64,000 nucleotides of DNA. Source: Desulfocapsa sp. (GTDB lineage Bacteria > Desulfobacterota > Desulfobulbia > Desulfobulbales > Desulfocapsaceae). The position numbers and the translations under genes are program-made. Shown in pieces: positions 19,112-28,798 of the stretch. The first letter of the stretch is position 1, and every line of letters begins with the position of its first letter. Where the stretch lies: the NCBI GenBank assembly GCA_022712975.1, contig JAFLJO010000079.1, positions 1 to 64,000 on the forward strand. The letters run 5' to 3'. The notes below the pieces were generated by a model. That model was not told the origin of the DNA. It saw nothing but the letters and a program-made list of their open reading frames with translations, and searched no databases.

Positions 19112-20530
19112 TTATCTAAATTGATTCCCATCAATATCATACCTCCGAATTATTTTTTGCAGAGCAGCCCTAGTCAAGTCTGATAAACGTGCGGCCTGAG
19201 AAATGTTCCCCTTACACTGCTTGAGTAGTCGATGAACATATTGTCGAGTAAACGAATCAAGGCAACTCTCTTTTGCTTCTTTGTAAGGGATCATTCCCTT
19301 GTCCGCACCCTGAATTACAGCAGTACCTAGAGCCGGTAGAGAGGTTCCAAGTTTTAAATGTTTTTGATCAATTACAGATCCAGGACAGAAGAGAACGGCT
19401 CTGCGAATTACATTTTGCAACTCTCTTATATTGCCGGGCCAGTTATGCTGAAACAGAGGTTCAAGTGCTGTTTCTGAGAATGATTTTTCACTGTTGTTTA
19501 GTTCGCCGCCTGCCTTTTTGAGAAAGAAGTTTGCCAGAAGAGGAATGTCTTCTGGTATTGCGATAAGAGAGGGCATATGCACGGTAAGGACCTCAAGACG
19601 ATAATAGAGATCCTTCCGAAATTTGCTTTCGGTGATCTTTTTTTCAAGATCGGCATTTGTTGAGGCAATGATACGCACATCTATTTTAGTTGAAGTATCA
19701 GCGCCAAGCGGTTTTATTTCCTGTTCCTGAAGAACCCGCAGCAATTTTGTCTGTAGATTAACCGGAATGTCACCGATCTCATCTAAACAGAGAGTCCCGC
19801 CATTTGCTTGGGAGAACAGCCCGGCGTGGTCTTTATCGGCTCCTGTAAAAGCCCCCTTTGAGTAGCCAAAGAGTTCTGACTCAAGTAAGTTTTCAGGTAT
19901 TGCCGGACAGTTTACCATAATAAAAGGTTTTGCTGATCGTGGGCTGAGACTATGTATGGCTCTGGCACAAAGCTCTTTACCGGTGCCGGATGCTCCCCGG
20001 ATAAGGACGGTATATTCGCTGTTTGCTGAGGTCTTGATAGTTTCGTAGAGTCTTTGCATGGTAGGACTTTGCCCGATAAATTCAGGAACCGATCCGGCAG
20101 AGCTGATTTTGCTGCGCAATTTCTTGTTTTCCTCAAGGAGTTTGCCACGTTCCAATCCTTTCTGAAGTGTTCTGATCAGGTTATCAAGTTCCAGGGGCTT
20201 GGTTACAAAATCCCACGCTCCATGGCGGATGGCATCCACGGCCAGTTCTATTGTGCCGTACCCGGTCATCAGGATAACGGTCTGTTCTGGCTCATTGCTG
20301 CGAATACGATCAAGAGCTTCAAGTCCATCCATGTCGCCCATCATGATATCCATTAGAACAAGAGCAACTTCCTGCCCGGATAGAATGTCGAGGGCTTCTT
20401 TGCCACTTGCTGCAGTGAGTACATCGACATTAGGCAGACGCTTGGCAAAGCTTCGTTTTAAGCCGCTAAGCAGATCCGGTTCATCGTCAACAAGCAGGAG
20501 TCTTGCGGGAGAGGGGGCATGTTTATTCAT
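19112..20530 (-). CDS. Sigma54-interacting (NtrC-type) response regulator
   Basis: Receiver domain LLVDDEPDLLSGLKRSF; AAA+ with GASGTGKE Walker A and ESELFGYSKGAFTGADKDHAG (GAFTGA loop); C-terminal HTH. Confidence 0.95.
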   Translation of the reverse strand: MNKHAPSPARLLLVDDEPDLLSGLKRSFAKRLPNVDVLTAASGKEALDILSGQEVALVLMDIMMGDMDGLEALDRIRSNEPEQTVILMTGYGTIELAVDAIRHGAWDFVTKPLELDNLIRTLQKGLERGKLLEENKKLRSKISSAGSVPEFIGQSPTMQRLYETIKTSANSEYTVLIRGASGTGKELCARAIHSLSPRSAKPFIMVNCPAIPENLLESELFGYSKGAFTGADKDHAGLFSQANGGTLCLDEIGDIPVNLQTKLLRVLQEQEIKPLGADTSTKIDVRIIASTNADLEKKITESKFRKDLYYRLEVLTVHMPSLIAIPEDIPLLANFFLKKAGGELNNSEKSFSETALEPLFQHNWPGNIRELQNVIRRAVLFCPGSVIDQKHLKLGTSLPALGTAVIQGADKGMIPYKEAKESCLDSFTRQYVHRLLKQCKGNISQAARLSDLTRAALQKIIRRYDIDGNQFR

Positions 20531-23021
20531 TGGTTATGCTCTTTTCGGATATGGGTATGGGTAATGTAATTGTAAAATGTGAGCCGCATCCGGGTGTTGA
20601 CTGCACTCTGATTTCACCATCATGTTCGCTGATGATTCCGTAGCTGACGGACAAGCCAAGACCTGTACCCTGGCCGGGTTTCTTGGTACTGAAAAAAGGG
20701 TCGAAAATTTTATCCAGGATGTCTTTGTCGATTCCCGGTCCATCATCTTCAATGTCTATGAGTATATGGTTGTTTTTAGATCGGGTAGTGATAGCGATCT
20801 TCCCTTTGTTCCCAACTGCATGCACACTGTTCATTATCAGATTCACCAGTACCTGCTGGATTCGTCTGCTGTCCATCAAGCAGTGAGGTAGACTACTGTC
20901 CAAGTTACAGGTAAGGGTGATCTGATTGTTCTTGAATTGTTGCCCAACCATTGAAAGAACACTTTCGATGGATTCATTAACTGATCCGAGCTGTCGTTCT
21001 ATTCGAGATTCTCCGCTGCGTGAAAAATCAAGAAGGTCTGCAACAATTCGTTTACAGTTTTCCGCATGTCGTTCAATTGTGCTGATATCAGTATAGATTT
21101 CTTCGTTATCCCTGTTGGCTTCTTTTATAATATCTGTATGACAGAGAATAACTCCAAGGGGATTGTTGATCTCATGTGCAACACCCGCTGCAAGCTGCCC
21201 TACGGCAACGAGTTTTTCTGTCTGTTGAATTCGCTGTTCCGTTTCCTTGATGCTTGTCACATCTTTTGCCAGACAGACAATGGCCTGAATTGAATTATCT
21301 TTATTTAAAATTGGATAGAAGGAGATAGCAAAAATAGACCCATCATCCAGCTGAATATCTTTTGTGTGTTGCTTTTCTTCCTGCAGATCAAGTTCCTGCA
21401 GTTGTCCACTGAAAAGGCATTGTTGTACTGACGAAATGGCATCAATGGATTGTCCTATGATTTCCCCCATATTCAAGTTATCTCGAAGCAGAAAACTCTG
21501 ATTGGCCATTTGCAAACGCCCATCAGGTGTCAGCAGGATCAGGGGATCACTTATACCGTCAAAGACAGACTGAAGGAGTTCTGTGCTTTGACGAAGGCTC
21601 TGCATATTTTTCATACTTTCTATGGTGAGCCCGATTTGCTTCCCTATGGAAAGAAGGAGTTCCTGAAGTGCATCGTCTAACATTTCACAGCGGAGTTCAG
21701 TGATAAACATAATTCCAAGAAGACGCTTGCGACAGCTGAGAGGTATGGAAATATTGAGCATGTCATATTTTTCCGATGGGATACTTTTAATCTGCTCATG
21801 GTCAATTTTTTGCTGTTGCTGTTCCAGCTTGGGAGAATTCTCTGCGCATTGCAGGACATAGGTGTTTGTGTTGGTATCATGGAGATAGATACCGGCTCCT
21901 TTTGCCGGAATAACTTGCAGGGTTTCATGGAGTACCTGGTGAAGAGTGGTTTGCAGGTTGTCCGTTCTGGTTATAAGGCTGGTAAGTGTGTTGTGCAGCA
22001 TTAACTCTTTGTTTCTTTGCTTTACCTGTTTTCTTGCCCCGGTTTCCGAACGTTTTAGCGCTTCTGTCCGATCAGCAACAATAATTTCGAGATTGTCGGT
22101 ATACTCAACCAGTCGTGAACGGCTTTTCTGCAGATGTTTCACCAGGGTTCTGGCACTGCGAAACAGCTCTTCCAGCTCTTCCTTATGCCCCTTCATTCCT
22201 TGTGGGGCAGGCGATTTGTCACTGTCGTCAAGAGTTGTACGGAAAAGTGTCAAAAGATCCCGCAGGTTTGTGATGATAAGCTGGTGAAATAAAAGCCAGA
22301 TCGTGGAGTAAAGCAGTAGAGCCAGGAGCAGAACGGTTCCAAACATTTGAAATGATCTGTTCCATATTTGAGTAAGACCTTCTTCCAGCGGGATGGAAAT
22401 AGAAAGAATGCCTCCGACTTCATCGACTTTTTGTTGAAAGCCGCGGACTTCACCATAGGATTGATTGATTACTGCTGGTGCATTTTCAGGTTCTCCATGG
22501 CAATGCATGCAGGAAGCACTGAAGATAACCGGGCGGTACAAGGTAAAATATCGTTCTGAGTCCAATCGTTTTACAGTATGCCATTCCTGTTCTTCAGGGT
22601 GCGCACGAAAATACTCTATCATTTCCCGTTCCTGCGTGTTTGCCTCAAAATCTGGATTTCTTGCACCCATGGCTGTCCGCCGATATTTGATGGCTGGCAG
22701 CGTCTCTTTGAAACGATCCATGATAACCCGGGTTATGTAGGAGGTGGACATGGCTTCAATGATAAACTGATCCTCATCCAGTTCCTCATACATGCGCGGC
22801 CGCAATACTTCGCGGATGTAACTACGTGTTGATTCAAGATAGGCCATAACCAACTCGGTTTGTTTGAAGATCTTCTCTTCAAGCAGGTTTTTCTGGAAAT
22901 GATAGATGATGGTCGTTGTAAAGAGGCAGAAACAGAAGAGAATAATACCTAAGCCCACTTGAAATTGCCGCTTGAGGTTATGCTGATCCTTGTCGGCCAA
23001 ATCTCGGATAATGTTTTTCAT
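20523..23021 (-). CDS. Sensor histidine kinase with periplasmic DUF3365/Tll0287-like heme-c sensor, GAF, PAS, HisKA and HATPase domains
   Basis: TM-bounded sensor with [15 protein letters not shown] (CxxCH); [16 protein letters not shown]-box; [36 protein letters not shown]. Start set at [12 protein letters not shown] (23021). Confidence 0.9.
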   Translation of the reverse strand: MKNIIRDLADKDQHNLKRQFQVGLGIILFCFCLFTTTIIYHFQKNLLEEKIFKQTELVMAYLESTRSYIREVLRPRMYEELDEDQFIIEAMSTSYITRVIMDRFKETLPAIKYRRTAMGARNPDFEANTQEREMIEYFRAHPEEQEWHTVKRLDSERYFTLYRPVIFSASCMHCHGEPENAPAVINQSYGEVRGFQQKVDEVGGILSISIPLEEGLTQIWNRSFQMFGTVLLLALLLYSTIWLLFHQLIITNLRDLLTLFRTTLDDSDKSPAPQGMKGHKEELEELFRSARTLVKHLQKSRSRLVEYTDNLEIIVADRTEALKRSETGARKQVKQRNKELMLHNTLTSLITRTDNLQTTLHQVLHETLQVIPAKGAGIYLHDTNTNTYVLQCAENSPKLEQQQQKIDHEQIKSIPSEKYDMLNISIPLSCRKRLLGIMFITELRCEMLDDALQELLLSIGKQIGLTIESMKNMQSLRQSTELLQSVFDGISDPLILLTPDGRLQMANQSFLLRDNLNMGEIIGQSIDAISSVQQCLFSGQLQELDLQEEKQHTKDIQLDDGSIFAISFYPILNKDNSIQAIVCLAKDVTSIKETEQRIQQTEKLVAVGQLAAGVAHEINNPLGVILCHTDIIKEANRDNEEIYTDISTIERHAENCKRIVADLLDFSRSGESRIERQLGSVNESIESVLSMVGQQFKNNQITLTCNLDSSLPHCLMDSRRIQQVLVNLIMNSVHAVGNKGKIAITTRSKNNHILIDIEDDGPGIDKDILDKIFDPFFSTKKPGQGTGLGLSVSYGIISEHDGEIRVQSTPGCGSHFTITLPIPISEKSITNE

Positions 23022-23205
23022 TGTACCCACTCTCAGATTGTAAAGTGAAAAAGGAACCCTGCTTCCGAGAGTATACACGTTCTGTATCCATGTGCAAACC
23101 GAAGGATGCACTATTCGTATGCGTTTGTTGGATTTTGTAAATGTAATTTGAATTATAGTGTCGTTATATTGGGAACTTATGCAGGGTGTCTGTTTTTGTT
23201 TCAAT

Positions 23206-23223
23206 CAGGAGCAAAATTTGCAT
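23206..23223 (+). promoter_or_regulatory. Putative sigma54 (-24/-12) promoter
   Basis: caGG-agcaaaattt-GCat: GG at 23208-23209, exactly 10 nt, GC at 23220-23221; 50 bp upstream of the 23273 gene and opposite a sigma54-type regulator. Confidence 0.4.
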
Positions 23224-23272
23224 AAGTGTGTACAGTGATCATTCAAAAAAATTTTACAGAGGAAACTTTAAA

Positions 23273-23518
23273 ATGCAGCGTACTTTTCTCACACCTGTAC
23301 TTGTTTTATTCGGCATAATCGGAATCTGCTGTTTGATGGCAACAACAACACTTTTTGATCCGCTTATTCGCTTTATCCATACAGGAGAGATTACGCCTAT
23401 GCAGACGGTTTATTGTCTCCTCTTTGCCGTAGGCGGTTTTGCTGCCTATTTTCACCTTTTAAATCTTATCTGCAGTTACTTTGTGCCTCGTATTGATACG
23501 AAGTACAAAGCCAAGTGA
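23273..23518 (+). CDS. Small (81 aa) two-TM membrane protein
   Basis: ATG at 23273 after ACAGAGGAAAC; two hydrophobic segments; no confident family. Confidence 0.6.
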   Translation: MQRTFLTPVLVLFGIIGICCLMATTTLFDPLIRFIHTGEITPMQTVYCLLFAVGGFAAYFHLLNLICSYFVPRIDTKYKAK

Positions 23519-23598
23519 AGCAAATGAAGGAGGCTTAACGCAGTAATAATGGGGAAGAAAGAAATAACTATTACCATCAAAAAAGAAGGAGGATCTAT

Positions 23599-25227
23599 AT
23601 GTCACAAATAAAAGACCAGATGCCGGCCCTGATCATGGGCGGGTCTTTACTTATTTATGGACTCATTGCAAAAACAGGTGCCATGTTACCCATGGCGAAA
23701 TACTTGGGCACCCATAAAACAATGGACTTACAGGTCACCCTGACCTTGATAGTAGGGTGCATCGCACTTGTTGGAGCCATTGTTAGTACTACACGAAAAT
23801 CCGGAACCTCTAATATCGATATATTTGTTCTGCGCCCACTTGCTGGAATTGTTTTCATTCTGGTGCTGGCCATGGTTATTCGCTGGTACGCAGAGCCGTT
23901 GATGAAGATTACCAGTGTGGCTTTGCAGCCACTTCTTGGTTTTAAAATTTATAAGGTCTTAAATCTTAACTATGTTGTTTTAGGAATCCTGGTTGGTGTG
24001 GTATTGACGAACACTTGGGGAATCCCGAAATTTGCAGCAGAAGGAGTCAAGTGTGCTCGTTTTGTCCTGAAAATGGGAGTCATCATGCTTGGTGCTAAGT
24101 ATTCACTTGCTGAGCTTGCAAAACTTGGTGCTTATTCAGTTCTTTTGGTTGGTTTTTTCGTACTTGGTACTGTTTTTCTAGTACTCTGGCTGGGGAATCT
24201 ATTCAAACAGCCAAAATCCATGACAGGCGTTCTTGCTGCTGGAATGGGCGTCTGTGGTGTTTCCGCAACTGTTGCCGTAGCACCTGTTGTAAAAGCCAAG
24301 GCTGCTGAAATGGCCTATACCATCGGAACTATTCTTTCCTTTGGTATCATTTGTATGTTTGTTTTCCCAACCATCGGACATCTCGCCAATATGACTCCCG
24401 TGCAGTTTGGGGCCTGGGCAGGAACCGGAATTTTAAACTCTGCTCAAGTTGCTGCTGCTGCTCTTGCTTTTAATTCGGTGGATATTGAAACCCTGAAGGT
24501 TGCCGAGATCTTCAACATTACCCGCGTTCTTTTTCTACCCATTATTGTTCTGGTACTTGCCACATGGTTTGGAAAGGAAACAGGCCAGAAGTTAACTTTC
24601 AAAAGCGTTGTTATTGATAAGTTCCCAGTGTTTATCATCGGCTTTCTGTTGCTTTTTTTCTTGTCTTCAATGGGTGTTTTCTCACCAGCAAGTCATTACA
24701 AAGGAAAATATATAGATGTATCCTATAGTGAGCGTACTCAGGTTACTCCTGAAGGGTTGGAAAGTTTAAACAGTGCCATGGCCGCAAATGAGTTTTCCGG
24801 TCTGACTCCAAAACAGCTTGAAGCAGTAACAGATCTTGTTAAACAGTACCAAATAGCTGGTAACTTTGCTGACCGCAACGACAAAAAAGTCTTTGAACAG
24901 GTAGGTCGTGCCCGTATGGCAGAGTTGGAAGGTGTTCTTGCAGCTGCTAAAGGCAAGCAGCTAACATTGTCCGCTGATGTCAAGGAGGCGCTTAAGCATG
25001 CGGTTAAGCAGGTCCACAAGGAATCCAGAACGGTTGTTGCCCTTACTGACTTTATGATCTGGTTTTTTGCCTTTGGTTTAATTGGCCTTGGTATGCAGAT
25101 CACCAAAAAATCCATTACTCAGGCTGGTGGATGGCCGATAGTTATAGGTATTATTGCAGGAGTCACCAAGGCAACACTTTCTTTCTTTGTTGTCCTCTGG
25201 TTGATTAAAGATGTTGTTCTAAATTAA
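23599..25227 (+). CDS. YeiH/UPF0324-family putative sulfate exporter with an inserted soluble segment
   Basis: GVVLTNTWGIPKFAAEGVKCARFVLKMGVIMLGAKYSLAEL...GMGVCGVSATVAVAPVVKAKAAEMAYTIGTILSFG...GTGILNSAQVAAAALAF; RBS AGGAGG at about 23588. Confidence 0.85.
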   Translation: MSQIKDQMPALIMGGSLLIYGLIAKTGAMLPMAKYLGTHKTMDLQVTLTLIVGCIALVGAIVSTTRKSGTSNIDIFVLRPLAGIVFILVLAMVIRWYAEPLMKITSVALQPLLGFKIYKVLNLNYVVLGILVGVVLTNTWGIPKFAAEGVKCARFVLKMGVIMLGAKYSLAELAKLGAYSVLLVGFFVLGTVFLVLWLGNLFKQPKSMTGVLAAGMGVCGVSATVAVAPVVKAKAAEMAYTIGTILSFGIICMFVFPTIGHLANMTPVQFGAWAGTGILNSAQVAAAALAFNSVDIETLKVAEIFNITRVLFLPIIVLVLATWFGKETGQKLTFKSVVIDKFPVFIIGFLLLFFLSSMGVFSPASHYKGKYIDVSYSERTQVTPEGLESLNSAMAANEFSGLTPKQLEAVTDLVKQYQIAGNFADRNDKKVFEQVGRARMAELEGVLAAAKGKQLTLSADVKEALKHAVKQVHKESRTVVALTDFMIWFFAFGLIGLGMQITKKSITQAGGWPIVIGIIAGVTKATLSFFVVLWLIKDVVLN

Positions 25228-25248
25228 TCTCCAACCAAGGAGCCTAGA

Positions 25249-25455
25249 ATGAGTGATAAAGAAAAAAAAATAACTATTGAAACCGGTGATTCAGGGAAAG
25301 GAACTACTGAGCTACCAGCTAGTGCAAATACTGAAGAACTGGAGGAACGTGCTCTTTCTGTTTTTTCCAGTGATCGTAATGAAGACATAACTGCTCTTGT
25401 TTTATGTCTCCTTACCGCCTTTTTGGTTTTGCTCTTTACCAAGTGGTTAGTGTAA
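25249..25455 (+). CDS. Small (68 aa) C-terminally anchored membrane protein
   Basis: RBS-like AAGGAG before ATG; charged N-terminus, single C-terminal TM (ITALVLCLLTAFLVLLFTKWLV). Confidence 0.6.
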   Translation: MSDKEKKITIETGDSGKGTTELPASANTEELEERALSVFSSDRNEDITALVLCLLTAFLVLLFTKWLV

Positions 25456-25458
25456 TGT

Positions 25459-25562
25459 AAGAGTCCACCAGCCCCCCATCTTTGAGCGATCAGGACGTCC
25501 CATATAGGAGTAACTATTATGTGGTGTCTTGATCACTCAAACTTAGAGTACTGGTAAACTCT
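25459..25562. repeat. ~100-nt two-tier imperfect inverted repeat (candidate structured RNA / operator)
   Basis: Outer arms AAGAGTccACCAG...CTGGTaaACTCTT; inner arms TTTGAGCGATCAGGAC (25481-25496) / GTCTTGATCACTCAAA (25526-25541). Confidence 0.6.
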
Positions 25563-25599
25563 TGCAAAAAGATGTAATTTGTAGGTATTCAAAATCCAT

Positions 25600-25633
25600 C
25601 ATGGCTGGTTCTTTTACCAGCCATGGTATTTTC
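25600..25633 (+). terminator. Perfect 10-bp hairpin followed by a T-rich stretch
   Basis: CATGGCTGGT-tctttt-ACCAGCCATG then gtattttctattt. Confidence 0.5.
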
Positions 25634-25658
25634 TATTTCATGGAAGGTGGTTTTTTAT

Positions 25659-26132
25659 ATGTTTAGTCATGTTTTACTTTGTACACATGGTACGGAAGGG
25701 GCCAAGAAAGCAGAGGCTTTAGTCTTTGCAAAACTGCAAAATGCTCCCAACCTTAAGGTTAGCGTACTCACGGTACTTGATGAAGATTGGCGTGATATGA
25801 CTGGTGATGACTGGCTTAATTCGAGCAAGACCCACACTACTTTTCTCGATCATGTTGAAAATCAGATGAATGAAGAAATAGCCGAAGAGTGGCAACGGAT
25901 TAAAACGAGCTATCCGCTTGCAGAACGTGCGAATTTTCTGCAAAGTACAGGAAACATAGCCAAAACCATTACAAGAACTGCTAAAAAACTTGGTTGCGAT
26001 CTGATTGTTATTGGACCCTGGTGCAAGCCTAAAAAATTCTCAATACACAGTACAAGGCTGGGTCTGCGAGACACCATGAAAAACAAAAACTTGCATCCAC
26101 TGTTACCATGCCCTCTTCTTATAGCGTCATAG
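25659..26132 (+). CDS. Universal stress protein family protein
   Basis: HVLLCTHGTEGAKKAEALVFAKL N-terminus; ...AKKLGCDLIVIGPW... ; C-terminal PCPLLIAS. Confidence 0.75.
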   Translation: MFSHVLLCTHGTEGAKKAEALVFAKLQNAPNLKVSVLTVLDEDWRDMTGDDWLNSSKTHTTFLDHVENQMNEEIAEEWQRIKTSYPLAERANFLQSTGNIAKTITRTAKKLGCDLIVIGPWCKPKKFSIHSTRLGLRDTMKNKNLHPLLPCPLLIAS

Positions 26133-26134
26133 CT

Positions 26135-26698
26135 ATGACCGACTACGTCGTAACAGAAGAAGTTGATCTGGGCCTGCAGGAACTACCTGCATCCTTTGAT
26201 CTGCAATCCCTTTTCTCCGGTGACAGCCTCCTGCGCTTTCATCCTAACTGGTTTGTCCTGGATTTCCAACAAAACGGAAATTCCTTTACAGCAACCATAA
26301 AAGATTATGTAACAGACGAAGAGTTTCCTTTGTCAGGAAGTTTTGTTTTCAACAGAACTGCCGGGGAACTTCTATACATTCAATTAACTGAAAACATAGA
26401 CTTGGGTATTTCCTTTCTCAATCGTAATAACAAGTTAAAAGTTCAGATTTCTTCAAAGGAAAAAGAAATCGATCCCAATGATCCTCTTCTGCTTTGGATA
26501 CGGGCAATCAAAGAATATATTCGTCTCTATCTGAAACGCACACCAGTCACCCTGTTTTTTCGATTATTAATGAATAAGATGATCCTGAAGATGGACCCGT
26601 CTCAGCGAAAGATTTGTCTCATGATGACGAAGATTACTGCTGTAGAAATTTTGGTCATACTTCTGATTGTGGTTGGATATGGCTTGTTTTTCAGATGA
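26135..26698 (+). CDS. Hypothetical protein with C-terminal TM
   Basis: Open frame immediately downstream of the USP gene; hydrophobic C-terminus (AVEILVILLIVVGYGLFF); no family recognised. Confidence 0.55.
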   Translation: MTDYVVTEEVDLGLQELPASFDLQSLFSGDSLLRFHPNWFVLDFQQNGNSFTATIKDYVTDEEFPLSGSFVFNRTAGELLYIQLTENIDLGISFLNRNNKLKVQISSKEKEIDPNDPLLLWIRAIKEYIRLYLKRTPVTLFFRLLMNKMILKMDPSQRKICLMMTKITAVEILVILLIVVGYGLFFR

Positions 26699-26851
26699 TA
26701 CAGAAGTGACAAACCTTTCTTGTAGTATCTTCAAATTGAATTAACCAACCACTGTAATCCTTCCTGTGTAATCTGCCTTCGTGCAATGCCGGGAGATCGT
26801 ATCCGTAAAGCATTTCTGACTAGACCTGTTCTAAAATGGAGGGCTTTTAGT

Positions 26852-28798
26852 ATGGTTTTTCCAGACGTTGGTGACTCTTTGGATATTTTCATCCTGACTG
26901 AAAAACTCCATGATGGAGCCTTAACCAGTCTTTTTCTGGCTGAAGATCAGCTTTCTCGTGAAGAAGTTGTTCTAAAAATTCCCTGCGGGGATATTCTCAA
27001 TCAGCCTATCATTCTCTACCACTACCAGAATGAAGAAAGAATAAGCAGACTGCTTGATCATCCTGGAATTGTACGTTTTATCCACCGGCAAAGAAGCAGG
27101 CAGTACATTGTCATGGAGAAACTATCCGGAAAGGATCTTCGATCCCAAGTAGGCCGGAATCGCAAGCTTGAACTTCATGATGCTCTAGCCCTGATGAACA
27201 ACATTTGCGAGGTGGTGGGATATCTTCATAAGCAGTCCATCGTTCATCTGGATTTAAAACCTGAAAATATATTCTGTCTCAACGATTCTAAAATTAAATT
27301 GATTGATTTTGGTCTGGCCAGTTGCCAGGATCTTCCAGATCTTCTAGCTATTGATCTTCGCCATCCCCAGGGAACTCCATGGTATATTGCCCCTGAACAA
27401 CTACTTGGCGAACGATTTGACCCACGGTGTGATATCTATTCCATGGGGATGCTATTGTACGAGATGCTCACCGGTCAGTTACCCTGGCCACGCTCCAATA
27501 AGGTGCATATTGCCCGTCGTCGCCTGCGTCATGATCCTGTTCCGCCACGTTATTATAATTCGGAAATACCACCGCAAATTCAGTCGATTATACTCCTTGC
27601 TATTTCACGTCATGCGGGGGATCGCTATCCATCCACTGAAGAGATGCAGAGTGACTTGAAATGCTGGCAGCAGCTTCCAGTCACAGCAGTGGGTAGAGTC
27701 AGCAAAAGACACTCTCTATGGAAGCGTCTTTTTCCAGGAAAAGCTATACAGGAAACCAGAATTAAACATAAGAAAACAAAAATATCAGAAAGTAAACCCC
27801 AGATTATTGGTGCACTGATTGATTCTCATACAAGTACCAATATGTTGAATGAAGTGAGGAAACAGGCGCTTATTCGGTCTGCTGAAGTCACCTTGGTTCA
27901 TGTAATTGAAGAAGAGAGTGACGCACATACGACTCGTTATCGGCTGACTGTTGAAGGTGAGCAGTTGATGGCGGAGCTTGAACGTAGCGTCCAGACCCTG
28001 CGTCGCTTCAGCATTGACCCCGGTATTCGCCTCATTCGTGGAGAAGTTGTCGAAATTCTGGAAACGCTTAGTAAAAACTTGGACGCAGAATTACTGGTTC
28101 TTGGTACATCCCGGAAAAAAAAGAGCTTGTTGCGTGGTGCATCGGTGCAACGTCGTCTTGAAAGAAAAAAAGAATGTTTTTGCCAGGTGGTGGTTGCGGC
28201 AGAAGAACAGTTTTTACCAGCTACTGACTTAAAAGATCTACAGCCAGGACAATTAACAGAACAACAGATGCTTTCCTGTGATATTTTTCTGGTTGACCTC
28301 TGGTTTGAACATCTCCACTATCATACAGATTTTATCTACCAGTTGCTTCTCTATCCTGAGCAGGAGATCGATTTGAGTGAGAAGAACTGCAGGTTTGGAC
28401 AGTTTCTGCTCTCACTTGAGGCCTCCGGAAACTGGTCGCAGATAACGTCAATGCTGGGTGCTATCCATGCGCGATTTCATAAGGTTGCAGCCAAAATGGC
28501 AGAACTTCATCGGCATGATCACGCAGGTCTCCTGAATCTCTATACTTTTGAGTCTCTACCACTCTCCTGCGAATTGAAAAAAGAACTGGGACAAGTATCC
28601 CTGGCTTTACGGTCACAGCTTGAGCACGAGCCACCTCAAGTTCCCTTTCTTGTTGATGCGTCCTGTCCTGTCACCATAGAGGATCTGGCATGTTGTGGTC
28701 CTCTGTTGCGCGCATTCAACCTCGGTCAGGATCTCTCTGTTTTGATAGAAAAAAATAATATCAGATCCTCACAGCCAAGCTCAAGAGGAGACCATTAA
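26852..28798 (+). CDS. Ser/Thr protein kinase - universal stress protein fusion with a possible CZB-like C-terminal domain
   Basis: Intact Hanks motifs VVLKIP, VHLDLKPEN, LIDFGLA, WYIAPEQ; USP-like IIGALIDSHTSTNM...LLVLGTSRKKKSLLRG; C-terminal H/C pattern (HLHYH...NCRFGQFLLSLE...AIHARFHKVA). Confidence 0.88.
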   Translation: MVFPDVGDSLDIFILTEKLHDGALTSLFLAEDQLSREEVVLKIPCGDILNQPIILYHYQNEERISRLLDHPGIVRFIHRQRSRQYIVMEKLSGKDLRSQVGRNRKLELHDALALMNNICEVVGYLHKQSIVHLDLKPENIFCLNDSKIKLIDFGLASCQDLPDLLAIDLRHPQGTPWYIAPEQLLGERFDPRCDIYSMGMLLYEMLTGQLPWPRSNKVHIARRRLRHDPVPPRYYNSEIPPQIQSIILLAISRHAGDRYPSTEEMQSDLKCWQQLPVTAVGRVSKRHSLWKRLFPGKAIQETRIKHKKTKISESKPQIIGALIDSHTSTNMLNEVRKQALIRSAEVTLVHVIEEESDAHTTRYRLTVEGEQLMAELERSVQTLRRFSIDPGIRLIRGEVVEILETLSKNLDAELLVLGTSRKKKSLLRGASVQRRLERKKECFCQVVVAAEEQFLPATDLKDLQPGQLTEQQMLSCDIFLVDLWFEHLHYHTDFIYQLLLYPEQEIDLSEKNCRFGQFLLSLEASGNWSQITSMLGAIHARFHKVAAKMAELHRHDHAGLLNLYTFESLPLSCELKKELGQVSLALRSQLEHEPPQVPFLVDASCPVTIEDLACCGPLLRAFNLGQDLSVLIEKNNIRSSQPSSRGDH

